Origin: Candidatus Galacturonatibacter soehngenii
Lineage (GTDB): Bacteria > Bacillota > Clostridia > Lachnospirales > Lachnospiraceae
NCBI RefSeq assembly: GCF_008830185.1
Contig: NZ_WAGX01000003.1
Coordinates: 1 to 64,000, forward strand
Length of the DNA: 64,000 nt
Direction: 5' to 3'
The notes below the pieces were generated by a model, which saw nothing but the letters and a program-made list of their open reading frames with translations, ran no database searches and was not told the DNA's origin. The position numbers and the translations under genes were made by a program. Each line of letters begins with the position of its first letter. Position 1 is the first letter of the stretch. Of the stretch, positions 46,105-55,058 are shown piece after piece.

Positions 46105-46147
46105 AAAGGAATCTACTAACAATAAATGGTTATTAGATTCTTTTTTT
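46105..46147 (+). terminator. Terminator of the ECF cassette
   Basis: An AAAGGAATCTA-type arm pairs imperfectly with TAGATTCTTT, followed by a run of T residues. Confidence 0.75.
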
Positions 46148-46190
46148 GCGATACTGTTTTATTTTTCTAGTTAACAGTATGATAAATTAG

Positions 46191-46219
46191 TTGAATTAAA
46201 TGCATGAAGATGCTAATAT
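46191..46219 (+). promoter_or_regulatory. Putative promoter for the sensor kinase operon
   Basis: TTGAAT, 17-bp spacer, TAATAT, about 27 bp before the kinase start. Moderate match. Confidence 0.45.
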
Positions 46220-46245
46220 TGTTGTAGCGATGAGATGAAAAGTGG

Positions 46246-47691
46246 GTGTTTATTATTAAATTACGATTTATAAAAAAAGGAAAATTTATACGAAGTCTAA
46301 AGTTTCGACTTATGCTAGTATTATCTTTTGTTGGTATTGTTCCTGGCGTTCTTCTAAAAAATGGGATAATTGATAGCTACGAAGATAGAGCTGTTTTACA
46401 ACGAAGCATTGATGTATCCAATCAATGTAAAATTCTATCCAACCAAATATATACATATGGTTATTTGACAGATTCCTATTCTGAAGTAATCAATGCTGAA
46501 GTTGAACAATTAGCAGGAATGCTTGATGGAAGAATCATGGTTATTGATAATACCTTTAAAATAGTAAAAGATACTTATGTTTTAGAGCAGGGAAAGACAA
46601 TTGTATCGGAAGAGGTAATTAAATGTTTTAAGGGCACCAATACATCCAAATATATGAAGAAAGATAACTATATTTCGTTAACCGTTCCAATCACAGATAC
46701 GATAACAAAAGAAACCATTGGAGTTATCTTAGTAAGCATGTCAACTGACAATATAAAGGATAGCATAGTAATCCTTCAACAAAAGGCAACGGTACTTCAG
46801 CTTGGTATGGGAATCGTTATACTTACACTGGCATTTTATCTTGCAAGAATCTTAGTAAAACCTTTTGCAAGAGTAAGCAATGCGATTGAGGCGCTAAATG
46901 AAGGATACATCAATGAAAAGATTTCTGTTTCAGATTATACGGAAACGGAACTGATATCTGATGCCTTTAACAAAATGATGGGAAGAATGAAAGTGCTTGA
47001 CGATTCAAGACAAGAGTTTGTTTCCAATGTATCTCATGAATTAAAGACACCACTTACATCGATGAAAGTATTAGCCGATTCCTTAATTGCTCAAGAGGAT
47101 GTACCAACAGAGCTTTATAAAGAATTTATGGTTGATATTGCAGAAGAAATCGATCGAGAAAATAAAATTATTAATGACTTATTAGCGCTTGTAAAGCTTG
47201 ATAAAACAGCAGCAGATTTAAACATTACAACAGTAAACATCAATGGACTTTTGGAACTAATTCTAAAGAGATTAAGGCCTATTGCGGCAAAACAAAACAT
47301 TGAATTATTATTTGAAAGCTTTCGTCCTGTAACCGCAGAAATTGATGAAGTAAAGATTACACTTGCGATATCAAATCTTGTGGAAAACGCAATTAAATAT
47401 AACACAGAAAATGGATGGGTTCATGTTTCATTAAATGCAGATCACAAGTATTTTTATATAAAAGTAGCGGATTCTGGTATTGGTATTCCAGAAGAATCCC
47501 TCGAACATATTTATGAGAGATTCTACCGCGTGGACAAGTCACATTCCAGAGAAATTGGCGGAACAGGACTTGGATTATCCATTACTAGAAATGCAATCTT
47601 GATGCATCGTGGTGCAATAAAAGTATACAGTAAGGAAAGTGAAGGAACCACATTTACAGTGCGTGTTCCACTTAATTATATATCCCAATAG
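46246..47691 (+). CDS. Membrane sensor histidine kinase
   Basis: A 481-residue sensor kinase. Membrane helix 1 is near 21-38, an extracytoplasmic sensor of about 140 residues follows, helix 2 is near 185-205, then a HAMP linker (about 205-250), HisKA with phosphoacceptor H264 in SHELKTPL, and the HATPase domain with NLVENAIKYN, DSGIGIP and GGTGLGLSI. The start is a GTG with only a poor ribosome-binding site; no better start exists before helix 1. It likely phosphorylates the PhoB-type regulator 5.4 kb upstream. The GerMN lipoprotein gene follows closely. Confidence 0.92.
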   Translation: MFIIKLRFIKKGKFIRSLKFRLMLVLSFVGIVPGVLLKNGIIDSYEDRAVLQRSIDVSNQCKILSNQIYTYGYLTDSYSEVINAEVEQLAGMLDGRIMVIDNTFKIVKDTYVLEQGKTIVSEEVIKCFKGTNTSKYMKKDNYISLTVPITDTITKETIGVILVSMSTDNIKDSIVILQQKATVLQLGMGIVILTLAFYLARILVKPFARVSNAIEALNEGYINEKISVSDYTETELISDAFNKMMGRMKVLDDSRQEFVSNVSHELKTPLTSMKVLADSLIAQEDVPTELYKEFMVDIAEEIDRENKIINDLLALVKLDKTAADLNITTVNINGLLELILKRLRPIAAKQNIELLFESFRPVTAEIDEVKITLAISNLVENAIKYNTENGWVHVSLNADHKYFYIKVADSGIGIPEESLEHIYERFYRVDKSHSREIGGTGLGLSITRNAILMHRGAIKVYSKESEGTTFTVRVPLNYISQ

Positions 47692-47716
47692 GATTAGCGT
47701 AGGAATGGAGGAAAGT

Positions 47717-48670
47717 ATGAAAAAGTTAATGCATGGAGTCATCTATATCGTCCTTTTCCTTACTTTGATTGGATGTGGCAATAAACAGACAGCTACTTCT
47801 AGGTACAACATGTACTACATTAACAAGGAAGAAACAAAAATCGTATCGGAAGCATATACACCAACTGCCACAACAACGGATGAACTGGTGGAAGAGTTTT
47901 TACAAAAGTTAGATGAAAATCCGCAAAATACAAATTATAAAAAAGCAAAACCTGATGAAGTTCACTTACTAAACCATTCGATTGATTCAAAACAAGTATA
48001 TTTAACCTTTGATGAAAGTTATTACAATATGTCAAATATTTCTGAGATACTATTTCGAACATCCATGGTACGTATGTTAACACAGATTCCAGGAATTGAA
48101 TTTGTTTCTTTTTATATTAATGACAAGCCACTTTTGGATTCAAATGAAAATGTAGTTGGGGTTATGACAGCGCAAAATTTTATTGAGAATACAGGGGATG
48201 AAATCAATTCCTATGAAAGAACGAAGTTGACACTATATTATGCCAATGCAGCAGGGAATAAATTAGTAGAGACATCGGTTGATGTAGTATATAGTACCAA
48301 TATTTCGACTGAAAAGCTAATCATAGAGCAATTGATTAAAGGGCCAACCTCAGATAAAGTATTTCCTACGGTTCCGCCAGAAACTAAGCTTTTAAGTGTT
48401 TCAATAAAAGATGGTGTTTGTTATGTTAATTTTGATGAAGGCTTCTTAAGTCAAACTTATGAGTTGACAGAATCAGTCCCAGTTTTTTCCGTAGTGAACT
48501 CGTTATTAGAGCTTGGCAATATCAATAAAGTCCAGATTTTAATAAATGGTGAGACAGATGTTACGTACAGAGAAGTCATTAATTTTAACACGCTATTTGA
48601 GAGAAATCTTGATATTATAGAAAACGATTCAGTTGTAACAGAAGGAAAGGAAGATATAATCAATGAATAG
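47717..48670 (+). CDS. GerMN-domain lipoprotein
   Basis: A 317-residue lipoprotein with lipobox LIGC at about C20. Two GerMN-type domains are visible, about 55-165 (TTDELVEEFLQKLDENP, IPGIEFVSFYINDKPL) and 185-300 (TEKLIIEQLIKGP, VCYVNFDEGFLSQ, NKVQILINGE). GerMN domains occur in the spore germination protein GerM and in lipoproteins encoded with two-component systems. The ATG after AATGGAGGAAAGT is used. Its end overlaps comEC by eight bases. It may modulate the adjacent kinase. Confidence 0.87.
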   Translation: MKKLMHGVIYIVLFLTLIGCGNKQTATSRYNMYYINKEETKIVSEAYTPTATTTDELVEEFLQKLDENPQNTNYKKAKPDEVHLLNHSIDSKQVYLTFDESYYNMSNISEILFRTSMVRMLTQIPGIEFVSFYINDKPLLDSNENVVGVMTAQNFIENTGDEINSYERTKLTLYYANAAGNKLVETSVDVVYSTNISTEKLIIEQLIKGPTSDKVFPTVPPETKLLSVSIKDGVCYVNFDEGFLSQTYELTESVPVFSVVNSLLELGNINKVQILINGETDVTYREVINFNTLFERNLDIIENDSVVTEGKEDIINE

Positions 48671-50840
48671 ACGCCCATTGTGTATTGCGGCTCTTGTTTA
48701 TATCATTGTGATAGGTATGACCCTTCTTATTGATACGCTTCAAATTGCCAATATGCCACTGACGCTTAATGAGTCAGTGGCGGCAGGTTTGGTGAAAGAC
48801 AAAGAGATGGTAAGCATATCCGGCAAAGTTTATAAACAAGAAAGCAAAAATGACAAATTATTACTCTATCTTAATGAAACAATTCTTTATCAAAATTCTA
48901 GCCACATTAAGGCAAATCACATCATTGTATATACCAATCAAATGACACAAATCCCAAACGGATATAAAGTTTTAGTAAAAGGAAAAGTAAAAAAGTTTCA
49001 AAAAGCATCTAACTTAGGGCAGTTTAATTCCTATTTGTATTATAAAAGTTTAAATATCGATTTTATTGTGGTGACAGAAACGATATCAATACTTGAAAAC
49101 CAAGATAACTTTGTAACAAACACGCTTTATCAACTAAGAAATTCCTTAGCAAACAATTTCGATTTAATAACCAAAGAGGATACGCAGAGTGCTACCTTTA
49201 AGGCAATGTTACTTGGAGATGCATCGGAATTTACAGGAGACCTCAAAGATTTATATCAAAAGGGAGGAATACTTCACATTGTCTGTATCAGTGGAACTCA
49301 TATTGGTATTGTTGGTATGTTCTTATTTGCATTACTTAGAAAATGTGGCGTTGATTTTAGGCTGTCTTGTTTGCTTTGTATTGTAGTCGTGATTCTATAT
49401 GGTATTATGACTGGCTTTGGGGTTTCTGCTTATCGGGCAGTGATTATGTTTGCCATTGGTATGTTAGCAAAAGTTCTCGGAAGAACGTATGATTTGCTAT
49501 CGGCGTTAGCTTTAGCCGCTATCTTAATCTTAATTGAGAATCCCTATTATATTTTAAATCTTGGCTTCTTGTTATCCTTTGGAGCAATTCTTGGAATTGG
49601 AGTCGTTTCTCCTGTCATAAGTAAGGGATTTGATGTAAAGTCAAAAATTGCAGGTGATTTTCTTACCAGTGTTAGTGTAACCTTTGTAACGTTACCAATC
49701 TTGTTATATTTCTATTATGAATTTCCCATTTATTCTATTTTATTAAATTTAATTGTGATTCCAATCTCAAGTATTGTGTTGGCTTCTGGAATACTAGGTT
49801 TATTTTGTGCAGAATTTAGTATATCCCTTGGTACTTTTATGCTTGGAATTGGTAGCTATATTTTAAAGCTATATGAATTATTATGTAAAGTCAGCTTAAA
49901 ACTACCATATTCAAGTATGATTATTGGAAAGCCAAGTGTCATTCAAATTCTCATTTATTATGGAATTCTTTTTGGAGTATTATATGGTCTAAAGAAATGG
50001 AAGCAAAAATATCTAACCGTTCTCTTTCTTATCATGATTGCAGTTGTTACAATTCGTTTGCCACAAGGATTTTGGGTTACCTTTTTAGATGTGGGACAAG
50101 GAGAAGGCATTGTAATACATACAACGAATCATACGACATACATGGTAGATGGAGGAAGTAGTAATGTAAATGAAGTGGGAAAATATAGAATTCTTCCATT
50201 TTTAAAGGCGAAAGGAATAAGAAAGCTAGACTATAGTATCTTAACGCATCCAGATGGAGATCATACCTCTGGTATCATTGAACTTATCAAGTCGGGTTAC
50301 CCCATTGACACCTTAGTTTTACCAGAAATCGGGATAAAAGATGAAGCCTATATGGAGTTGGAACAATTAGCAGTTGATGCTGGAATTCAATTATTGTATT
50401 TACATAAAGGAAGTATAATAAAAGACGGTCAATTACAAATGGAGTGCCTACATCCCTATAAAGAGTATCTGCCAAAATCACAAAATGACTATTCTATTGT
50501 ATTAAGTTTACGATATGAAAGCCTTAATATGTTACTAACAGGTGATTTGGAAACAAAAGGAGAAAACGAAGTAATGAAATTATTAAAGGAAGATTATGAT
50601 ATTCTAAAAGTTGCACATCACGGATCAAAAAATTCCACATCAAGTGCATTTTTAAGAAAGCTACAAGCCGAGTATGCGATTATTTCATGTGGAGAGAACA
50701 ATCGATATGGACATCCTCATGAAGAATTGCTCGAACGATTAAACGATAATGACATGCATATTATGACAACAAAAGAGGATGGCGCAATTACAATTGAGGT
50801 AAAAAATAAAACAATCAGCTACTCCTTATATGGAAAATAG
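48663..50840 (+). CDS. comEC: ComEC/Rec2 DNA uptake channel
   Basis: A 725-residue integral membrane protein. An N-terminal soluble DUF4131-like region follows the first helix. The competence membrane domain spans about 190-470 with GGILHIVCISGTHIGIVGMF and GVSAYRAVIMF. The C-terminal metallo-beta-lactamase domain (about 475-725) has LDVGQGEGIVI, the metal motif THPDGDHTSG and KVAHHGSKNST. ComEC carries single-stranded DNA across the membrane; the C-terminal domain is the proposed nuclease. It is coupled to the GerMN gene. With comEA upstream, two core uptake proteins are present. Confidence 0.93.
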   Translation: MNRRPLCIAALVYIIVIGMTLLIDTLQIANMPLTLNESVAAGLVKDKEMVSISGKVYKQESKNDKLLLYLNETILYQNSSHIKANHIIVYTNQMTQIPNGYKVLVKGKVKKFQKASNLGQFNSYLYYKSLNIDFIVVTETISILENQDNFVTNTLYQLRNSLANNFDLITKEDTQSATFKAMLLGDASEFTGDLKDLYQKGGILHIVCISGTHIGIVGMFLFALLRKCGVDFRLSCLLCIVVVILYGIMTGFGVSAYRAVIMFAIGMLAKVLGRTYDLLSALALAAILILIENPYYILNLGFLLSFGAILGIGVVSPVISKGFDVKSKIAGDFLTSVSVTFVTLPILLYFYYEFPIYSILLNLIVIPISSIVLASGILGLFCAEFSISLGTFMLGIGSYILKLYELLCKVSLKLPYSSMIIGKPSVIQILIYYGILFGVLYGLKKWKQKYLTVLFLIMIAVVTIRLPQGFWVTFLDVGQGEGIVIHTTNHTTYMVDGGSSNVNEVGKYRILPFLKAKGIRKLDYSILTHPDGDHTSGIIELIKSGYPIDTLVLPEIGIKDEAYMELEQLAVDAGIQLLYLHKGSIIKDGQLQMECLHPYKEYLPKSQNDYSIVLSLRYESLNMLLTGDLETKGENEVMKLLKEDYDILKVAHHGSKNSTSSAFLRKLQAEYAIISCGENNRYGHPHEELLERLNDNDMHIMTTKEDGAITIEVKNKTISYSLYGK

Positions 50841-50934
50841 TATGTAAGTTGTGGTATGATATAATATAAATAAAAATTTACAAACAGTGATTGAAATTAT
50901 AGAATTAGTACTTATTAATATGGAGGGATAAGAA

Positions 50935-51819
50935 ATGCAAAAAACCAGACAAATAGAAAACGAAAGACTTCTTATAAAAGTCAATGATCATGGAGGAGAA
51001 TTAGCAGGAATTTATGATAAGTTAAATAATAGAGAACTCATTTGGGATGCGAATCCGCAGGTATGGAATCGACATGCGCCAATTTTATTTCCTTTTGTTG
51101 GCGAATTATTTCAGAAAGAATATTACTATAACGGCGTTACATATCCTATGACCGCACATGGTTTTGCAAGGGATAGTGAATTCTTATTTAAAGATATAAA
51201 TGACAATCAGATAACACATATTTTAGAAAGCAATGATGAAACAAAGAAAATCTATCCATTTGACTTTAAATTAGAAGTAAGTCACAGGATAGAAGAGAAT
51301 AAAGTGATTGTAGCATGGAAGGTGGTTAACAAAGGAAAGAGCGAAATGTTATTTAGCATAGGAGCTCATCCAGCTTTCAATGTACCAGCAATGGCAGGTG
51401 AGCTACAAAAAGATTATTTTTTAACCTTTGGCAATCAAAAAGAGTTAGATTATATTCGTATTGCTAAAGATGGAGGAACAGCGTTATTTGACGAAGTTCA
51501 CAAGCTTAAGTTAAAGGATGGAAGCTATCAAGTAGGAGAGCATCTATTTGATGACGGAGTATTAATTTTTGAAAATCATCAGCTTTTGGAAGTGGGAATC
51601 GCATTCCCTGATAAAACACAATATGTGACCATTAAATGCGAAGATTTTCCTTATGTAGGTGTTTGGACGAAACCAAATGCACCATTTATCTGCTTAGAAC
51701 CATGGTATGGACGTTGTGATAATTATGGATTTACAGGAGAATTAAAAGATAAGACTGGAGTACAAAAACTAGGTTCTAACGAAGAATTTAATGTAGAATA
51801 CGAAATCATAGTCGGTTAG
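50935..51819 (+). CDS. Aldose 1-epimerase family protein (LacX-like)
   Basis: A 294-residue galactose-mutarotase-fold protein. The likely catalytic residues are the histidines in TAHGFARDSEF and SIGAHPAFNVP and the Glu in CLEPWYG. The N-terminal blocks GGELAGIYDKLNNRELIWDAN and PILFPFVGEL fit the LacX/COG2017 branch rather than classical GalM. It interconverts sugar anomers; the sugar is unknown. A TATGGAGGGATAAGAA site precedes the ATG. It is a single-gene unit. Confidence 0.9.
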   Translation: MQKTRQIENERLLIKVNDHGGELAGIYDKLNNRELIWDANPQVWNRHAPILFPFVGELFQKEYYYNGVTYPMTAHGFARDSEFLFKDINDNQITHILESNDETKKIYPFDFKLEVSHRIEENKVIVAWKVVNKGKSEMLFSIGAHPAFNVPAMAGELQKDYFLTFGNQKELDYIRIAKDGGTALFDEVHKLKLKDGSYQVGEHLFDDGVLIFENHQLLEVGIAFPDKTQYVTIKCEDFPYVGVWTKPNAPFICLEPWYGRCDNYGFTGELKDKTGVQKLGSNEEFNVEYEIIVG

Positions 51820-51835
51820 AAACGTTTGACAAGGG

Positions 51836-51862
51836 AATAGCCCGTATTTGCATACGGGCTAT
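51836..51862 (+). terminator. Hairpin after the aldose epimerase gene
   Basis: AATAGCCCGTAT/ATACGGGCTATT with a TTGC-type loop, a perfect 12-bp stem. The following ACTTATG is not a true T-run, so termination is probable but weak. Confidence 0.6.
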
Positions 51863-52089
51863 TACTTATGAGGGGGGAGATAGTGAGTTTGTTTTCAACT
51901 ATCTGACCTTATTATAAGGGTTAAATATGTTCATTTTGTGTTTAAATTCTTAAAAAAAACGAAGTATTCCTAATATTTTATTACGTTTTTTAAAATATTT
52001 TTAATAAATCAACATAGGACACTTATAAGGTGTCATTTCATATAATTGTAACGATTTGTTACAAAGAAAGATTAGTTAGGAGAATTAAA

Positions 52090-53847
52090 GTGGAAAAGTG
52101 GTTTATACAAACGAAGAAGGCTGATTTCCATCAATTAGGAAAAAAATATGGCATTGATCCTGTCATTGCTAGGATTATTCGCAATAGAGATATCGTTCAT
52201 GAGGATGAAATTGATATGTTTCTAAATGGAACATTAAATAATCTACATAGTCCTTGGCTTATGAAGGATATGGAAAAAGCCGTTAAAATAATTAGTGAAA
52301 AGATTGAACAAAATAAAAAAATTCGAGTCATCGGAGATTACGATATAGATGGGGTTAATGCAACTTATATATTGCTGAAAGGATTGAGCCGATGTGGTGC
52401 AATCGTTGATACCGATATTCCAGATAGAATGAAGGATGGATATGGGATTAATGAAAGTTTGATAGATTCTGCTATCGAAGCGCAAATTGATTTAATTATT
52501 ACCTGTGATAATGGAATAGCAGCGATTAACCAGATTGCATATGCAAAACAAAAAGGGATTACTGTAATTATTACAGATCATCATGATATTCCTTACGAAG
52601 AAATTGAAGGGATAAGGAAGGAAATTTATCCTATGGCTGATGCTATCATTAATCCAAAACAAAGTGAATGTCACTATCCTTTTGATCGAATCTGCGGAGC
52701 AGTGGTTGCCTTGAAGCTAGTACAAGCCTTGTTTGAAGTCTATCAGATACCTGAAAAGGAATGGCATCCTCTCATTGAAAATGCAGCTATGGCAACAGTT
52801 GGTGATGTCATGGATTTGGTGAATGAAAATAGAATTATAGTAAAAGAAGGCTTAAAGAGAATCAGCAAAACAAGCAATAAAGGGCTTTCCTCTTTGCTTT
52901 CTTTAAATGGATTAGAAGGAGATATTAGTTCTTATCATATTGGCTTTGTCATTGGACCATGTATCAATGCGGGAGGAAGGCTTGATACAGCAAAAAGAGC
53001 ATTGGAGCTTTTAAGCAGTGAATCAATAGAAGAAGCTGGAAGGCTTGCAGGGGATTTGAAGAGTTTAAATGATAGTCGAAAAGAGCTAACCTTAAAAGGC
53101 CTCGAAGAGGCGCTACATATCATTGAAACGACAAATTTAAAAAATGATAAAGTGTTAATTGTTTATTTACCAGATTGTCACGAAAGTCTTGCGGGTATTA
53201 TAGCAGGAAGAATCAGAGAAAACTACAATAAGCCTGTAATCGTCTTCACAGATGCTCATGAATGTGCCAAGGGATCAGGTCGCTCCATAGAGGCTTACAA
53301 TATGTTTGAAGAACTTTCTAAATTTAAGGATTTGTTTCTAAAATTTGGAGGCCATCCTATGGCTGCGGGACTTTCCCTACCAAAAGAAAACATTGATTTA
53401 TTAAGAGAAAAGTTAAATCAAGAAACTACACTAACAAAAGAGGATTTTGTTGCTAAGATTTTAATTGATGTTCCAATGCCAATACACTATATTACCGAAC
53501 AACTAGTAAAACAGTTAGAGATATTAGAGCCATTTGGAAAAGCAAATGAAAAACCCACCTTTGCTGAAAAGAATCTAAAAATAATCACAGCAAGGATATT
53601 AGGTAAAAATCAAAATGTATTAAAACTATTGATACAAAATGAAGTGGGATGCAAGATGGATGCCATGTTTTTTGGAAACATCGAACAGTTTAATTCGTTT
53701 CTGACACTAAAATATGGTGAGGCAGAGTTAAATAAAATGTATGCAGGCAAAGAAAATCAAATACGACTATCGATTACATACTATCCTTCTATTAATGAGT
53801 ATAATGGAAATAAAAGTATTCAGGTGATTATAAAAAATTATAACTGA
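52090..53847 (+). CDS. recJ: Single-stranded-DNA-specific exonuclease RecJ
   Basis: A 585-residue DHH-family 5'-3' exonuclease. The motifs are IGDYDIDGVNATYIL near 83, CDNGIAAI, DHHDIP, and the DHHA1 signature GGHPMAAGL near 430, with a C-terminal OB-like region. RecJ resects DNA ends in recombination and repair. The start is GTG after TTAGGAGAATTAAA; an in-frame start 20 codons earlier would place that site inside the gene. It is shorter than fused clostridial RecJ forms but contains the full core. It has its own terminator. Confidence 0.92.
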   Translation: MEKWFIQTKKADFHQLGKKYGIDPVIARIIRNRDIVHEDEIDMFLNGTLNNLHSPWLMKDMEKAVKIISEKIEQNKKIRVIGDYDIDGVNATYILLKGLSRCGAIVDTDIPDRMKDGYGINESLIDSAIEAQIDLIITCDNGIAAINQIAYAKQKGITVIITDHHDIPYEEIEGIRKEIYPMADAIINPKQSECHYPFDRICGAVVALKLVQALFEVYQIPEKEWHPLIENAAMATVGDVMDLVNENRIIVKEGLKRISKTSNKGLSSLLSLNGLEGDISSYHIGFVIGPCINAGGRLDTAKRALELLSSESIEEAGRLAGDLKSLNDSRKELTLKGLEEALHIIETTNLKNDKVLIVYLPDCHESLAGIIAGRIRENYNKPVIVFTDAHECAKGSGRSIEAYNMFEELSKFKDLFLKFGGHPMAAGLSLPKENIDLLREKLNQETTLTKEDFVAKILIDVPMPIHYITEQLVKQLEILEPFGKANEKPTFAEKNLKIITARILGKNQNVLKLLIQNEVGCKMDAMFFGNIEQFNSFLTLKYGEAELNKMYAGKENQIRLSITYYPSINEYNGNKSIQVIIKNYN

Positions 53848-53850
53848 ACC

Positions 53851-53880
53851 CCTACCGGCTTTAGCCGGTAGGTTTATTTT
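53851..53880 (+). terminator. recJ: Terminator after recJ
   Basis: CCTACCGGC/GCCGGTAGG, a perfect 9-bp stem with a TTTA loop, followed by TTTATTTT. Confidence 0.9.
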
Positions 53881-54275
53881 AGTGAAAAAGTGGTCTAAAG
53901 CTGTCTAATATTAAAGTTATTGGATTTCATTTTTTCTACCATGTCCTGATTTTTGGTTTATTCCGTCTGTTCTTTCTAGAATTGTATCATATATTAGAAA
54001 GCTAGAACATTGCACGTATGATATAAATATCATATTGTGTGGATAATAAAGTATCGAAAATCAGTTATCTCTAGTTTTATTTTATATCTAAGTTTAGCAT
54101 CTCTCTTTTAGCTTTTTTTACTTAAAGTTATGAGGTTGACCAGAAGGTCAATAAAATGTGGCTATTCAGAGCACAAATTACAATGTTACTATCTTTGAAA
54201 TAATATGAACGTAGGAAATATTAACTCCATATTCTTAAAGCGTCGAAGAATGCAATAATATGACAATAAGAAAAA
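53881..54275. other. Gene-poor AT-rich stretch with short palindromes
   Basis: About 400 bp with no supportable gene. It contains a perfect 18-base palindrome TATGATATAAATATCATA (54017-54034) and a small TTGACC-AGAA-GGTCAA hairpin (54136-54151). Neither matches a regulator site I can name. Confidence 0.5.
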
Positions 54276-54303
54276 TTGACAGTAAAATAAATTATGATAA
54301 AAT
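54276..54303 (+). promoter_or_regulatory. Promoter for the small membrane-protein locus
   Basis: TTGACA, 16-bp spacer, TAAAAT, about 100 bp upstream of the small frameshifted gene. Confidence 0.65.
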
Positions 54304-54399
54304 ATTATTTATAGAAAAGTAAGTATAAATGATACATATTAGTGGAATTAAAACACAATTATGAGATTTTAATAACAATACAAAAAAAGGGGATTTATT

Positions 54400-54592
54400 A
54401 TGTTTTATATTAATAAAAAAACTAGCCCTATTTGCTCTTTTATTTGGAAGTTTGCAATTATTTATTTCACAAAAGTTTTCTAATAAAGTAAAAGAAATTA
54501 ATAGAGAACAAAAAGAAAAAGAATCTCAAAATCTTGATTTTTTAGCACATTTATATAAAAATGTGAAAATTAATAAAGCCTTTAAAATATAA
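54400..54592 (+). pseudogene. Small single-TM protein gene, frameshifted at an A7 tract
   Basis: An AAAAAGGGGATTTATT site precedes ATG TTT TAT ATT AAT AAA AAA ACT. In this frame the peptide stops after 27 residues. Skipping one base of the A7 run (54415-54421) opens a frame to a TAA at 54590. It would give a 63-residue protein: a basic start, a hydrophobic helix (LALFALLFGSLQLFIS), then a charged Lys/Glu-rich tail ending NKAFKI. The second frame has no start codon of its own, which argues that both parts belong to one gene. It may be a real mutation, a sequencing error, or expressed by slippage. Protein family not recognised. Confidence 0.55.
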
Positions 54593-54706
54593 TAATAATA
54601 AATTTTATCAATAATAAGACTCTGCCCAAAGAAGCAATTTTGTAACCCTGTTTTCTATAAATTTTAAACTGTTATAAATGAATGAATCAAGATAAGGAGG
54701 TAACAA

Positions 54707-54901
54707 ATGTTTGAGTACAAATTTATTCGTATTGATATTTCAAAATGGAACAACGAACCTAAAAAAGATTATCAGACCATAATAATGGAAGAAGCGAAAG
54801 CGGGGTGGGAATTGGTGCAAATTTTTGCTCCGTCTCTGGCTGCTGCAGGATTTAGTAAGTATATCGAAATAATATTGAAAAAAGAAGTATTAAATAAATA
54901 A
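54707..54901 (+). CDS. DUF4177 domain protein
   Basis: A 64-residue protein matching the short DUF4177 pattern: an N-terminal MFEYKFIRIDIS strand, a central IIMEEAKAGWELVQIFAPS helix-turn with the conserved GW, and a C-terminal YIEIILKKE strand. Function unknown for the family. A strong ATAAGGAGGTAACAA site precedes the ATG. It lies about 115 bases after the frameshifted small gene and may share its promoter. It is separated from gatC by the T-box leader. Confidence 0.83.
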   Translation: MFEYKFIRIDISKWNNEPKKDYQTIIMEEAKAGWELVQIFAPSLAAAGFSKYIEIILKKEVLNK

Positions 54902-54914
54902 TTAGGGTGTAAAA

Positions 54915-54980
54915 AATGGGAAAAATCAAAAAAAATAACAATGGAGAAATAAAAAGAATTAATGGTTGCAAACCAAAATA
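54915..54980 (+). CDS. Possible 21-residue basic peptide
   Basis: An ATG preceded by TTAGGGTGTAAAAA opens 21 codons of a Lys/Asn-rich peptide beginning MGKIKKNNNG and ending CKPK. It lies 13 bases after the DUF4177 stop in the same direction. Its end overlaps the predicted T-box promoter. With so few codons it may be chance. Confidence 0.25.
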
Positions 54981-54994
54981 AGATATGATAAGAT
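54966..54994 (+). promoter_or_regulatory. Predicted promoter of the gatCAB T-box transcript
   Basis: TTGCAA, 17-bp spacer, TAAGAT. Moderate match; placed about 65 bp before the recognisable base of T-box stem I. An AGACT/AGTCT-closed hairpin (about 55022-55056) lies between. Confidence 0.45.
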
Positions 54995-55058
54995 TCTTAA
55001 TAAATGCAAATGCAATGATAGAGACTCTAATTTGTGCAACATTAGTTGCAGTAGTCTT

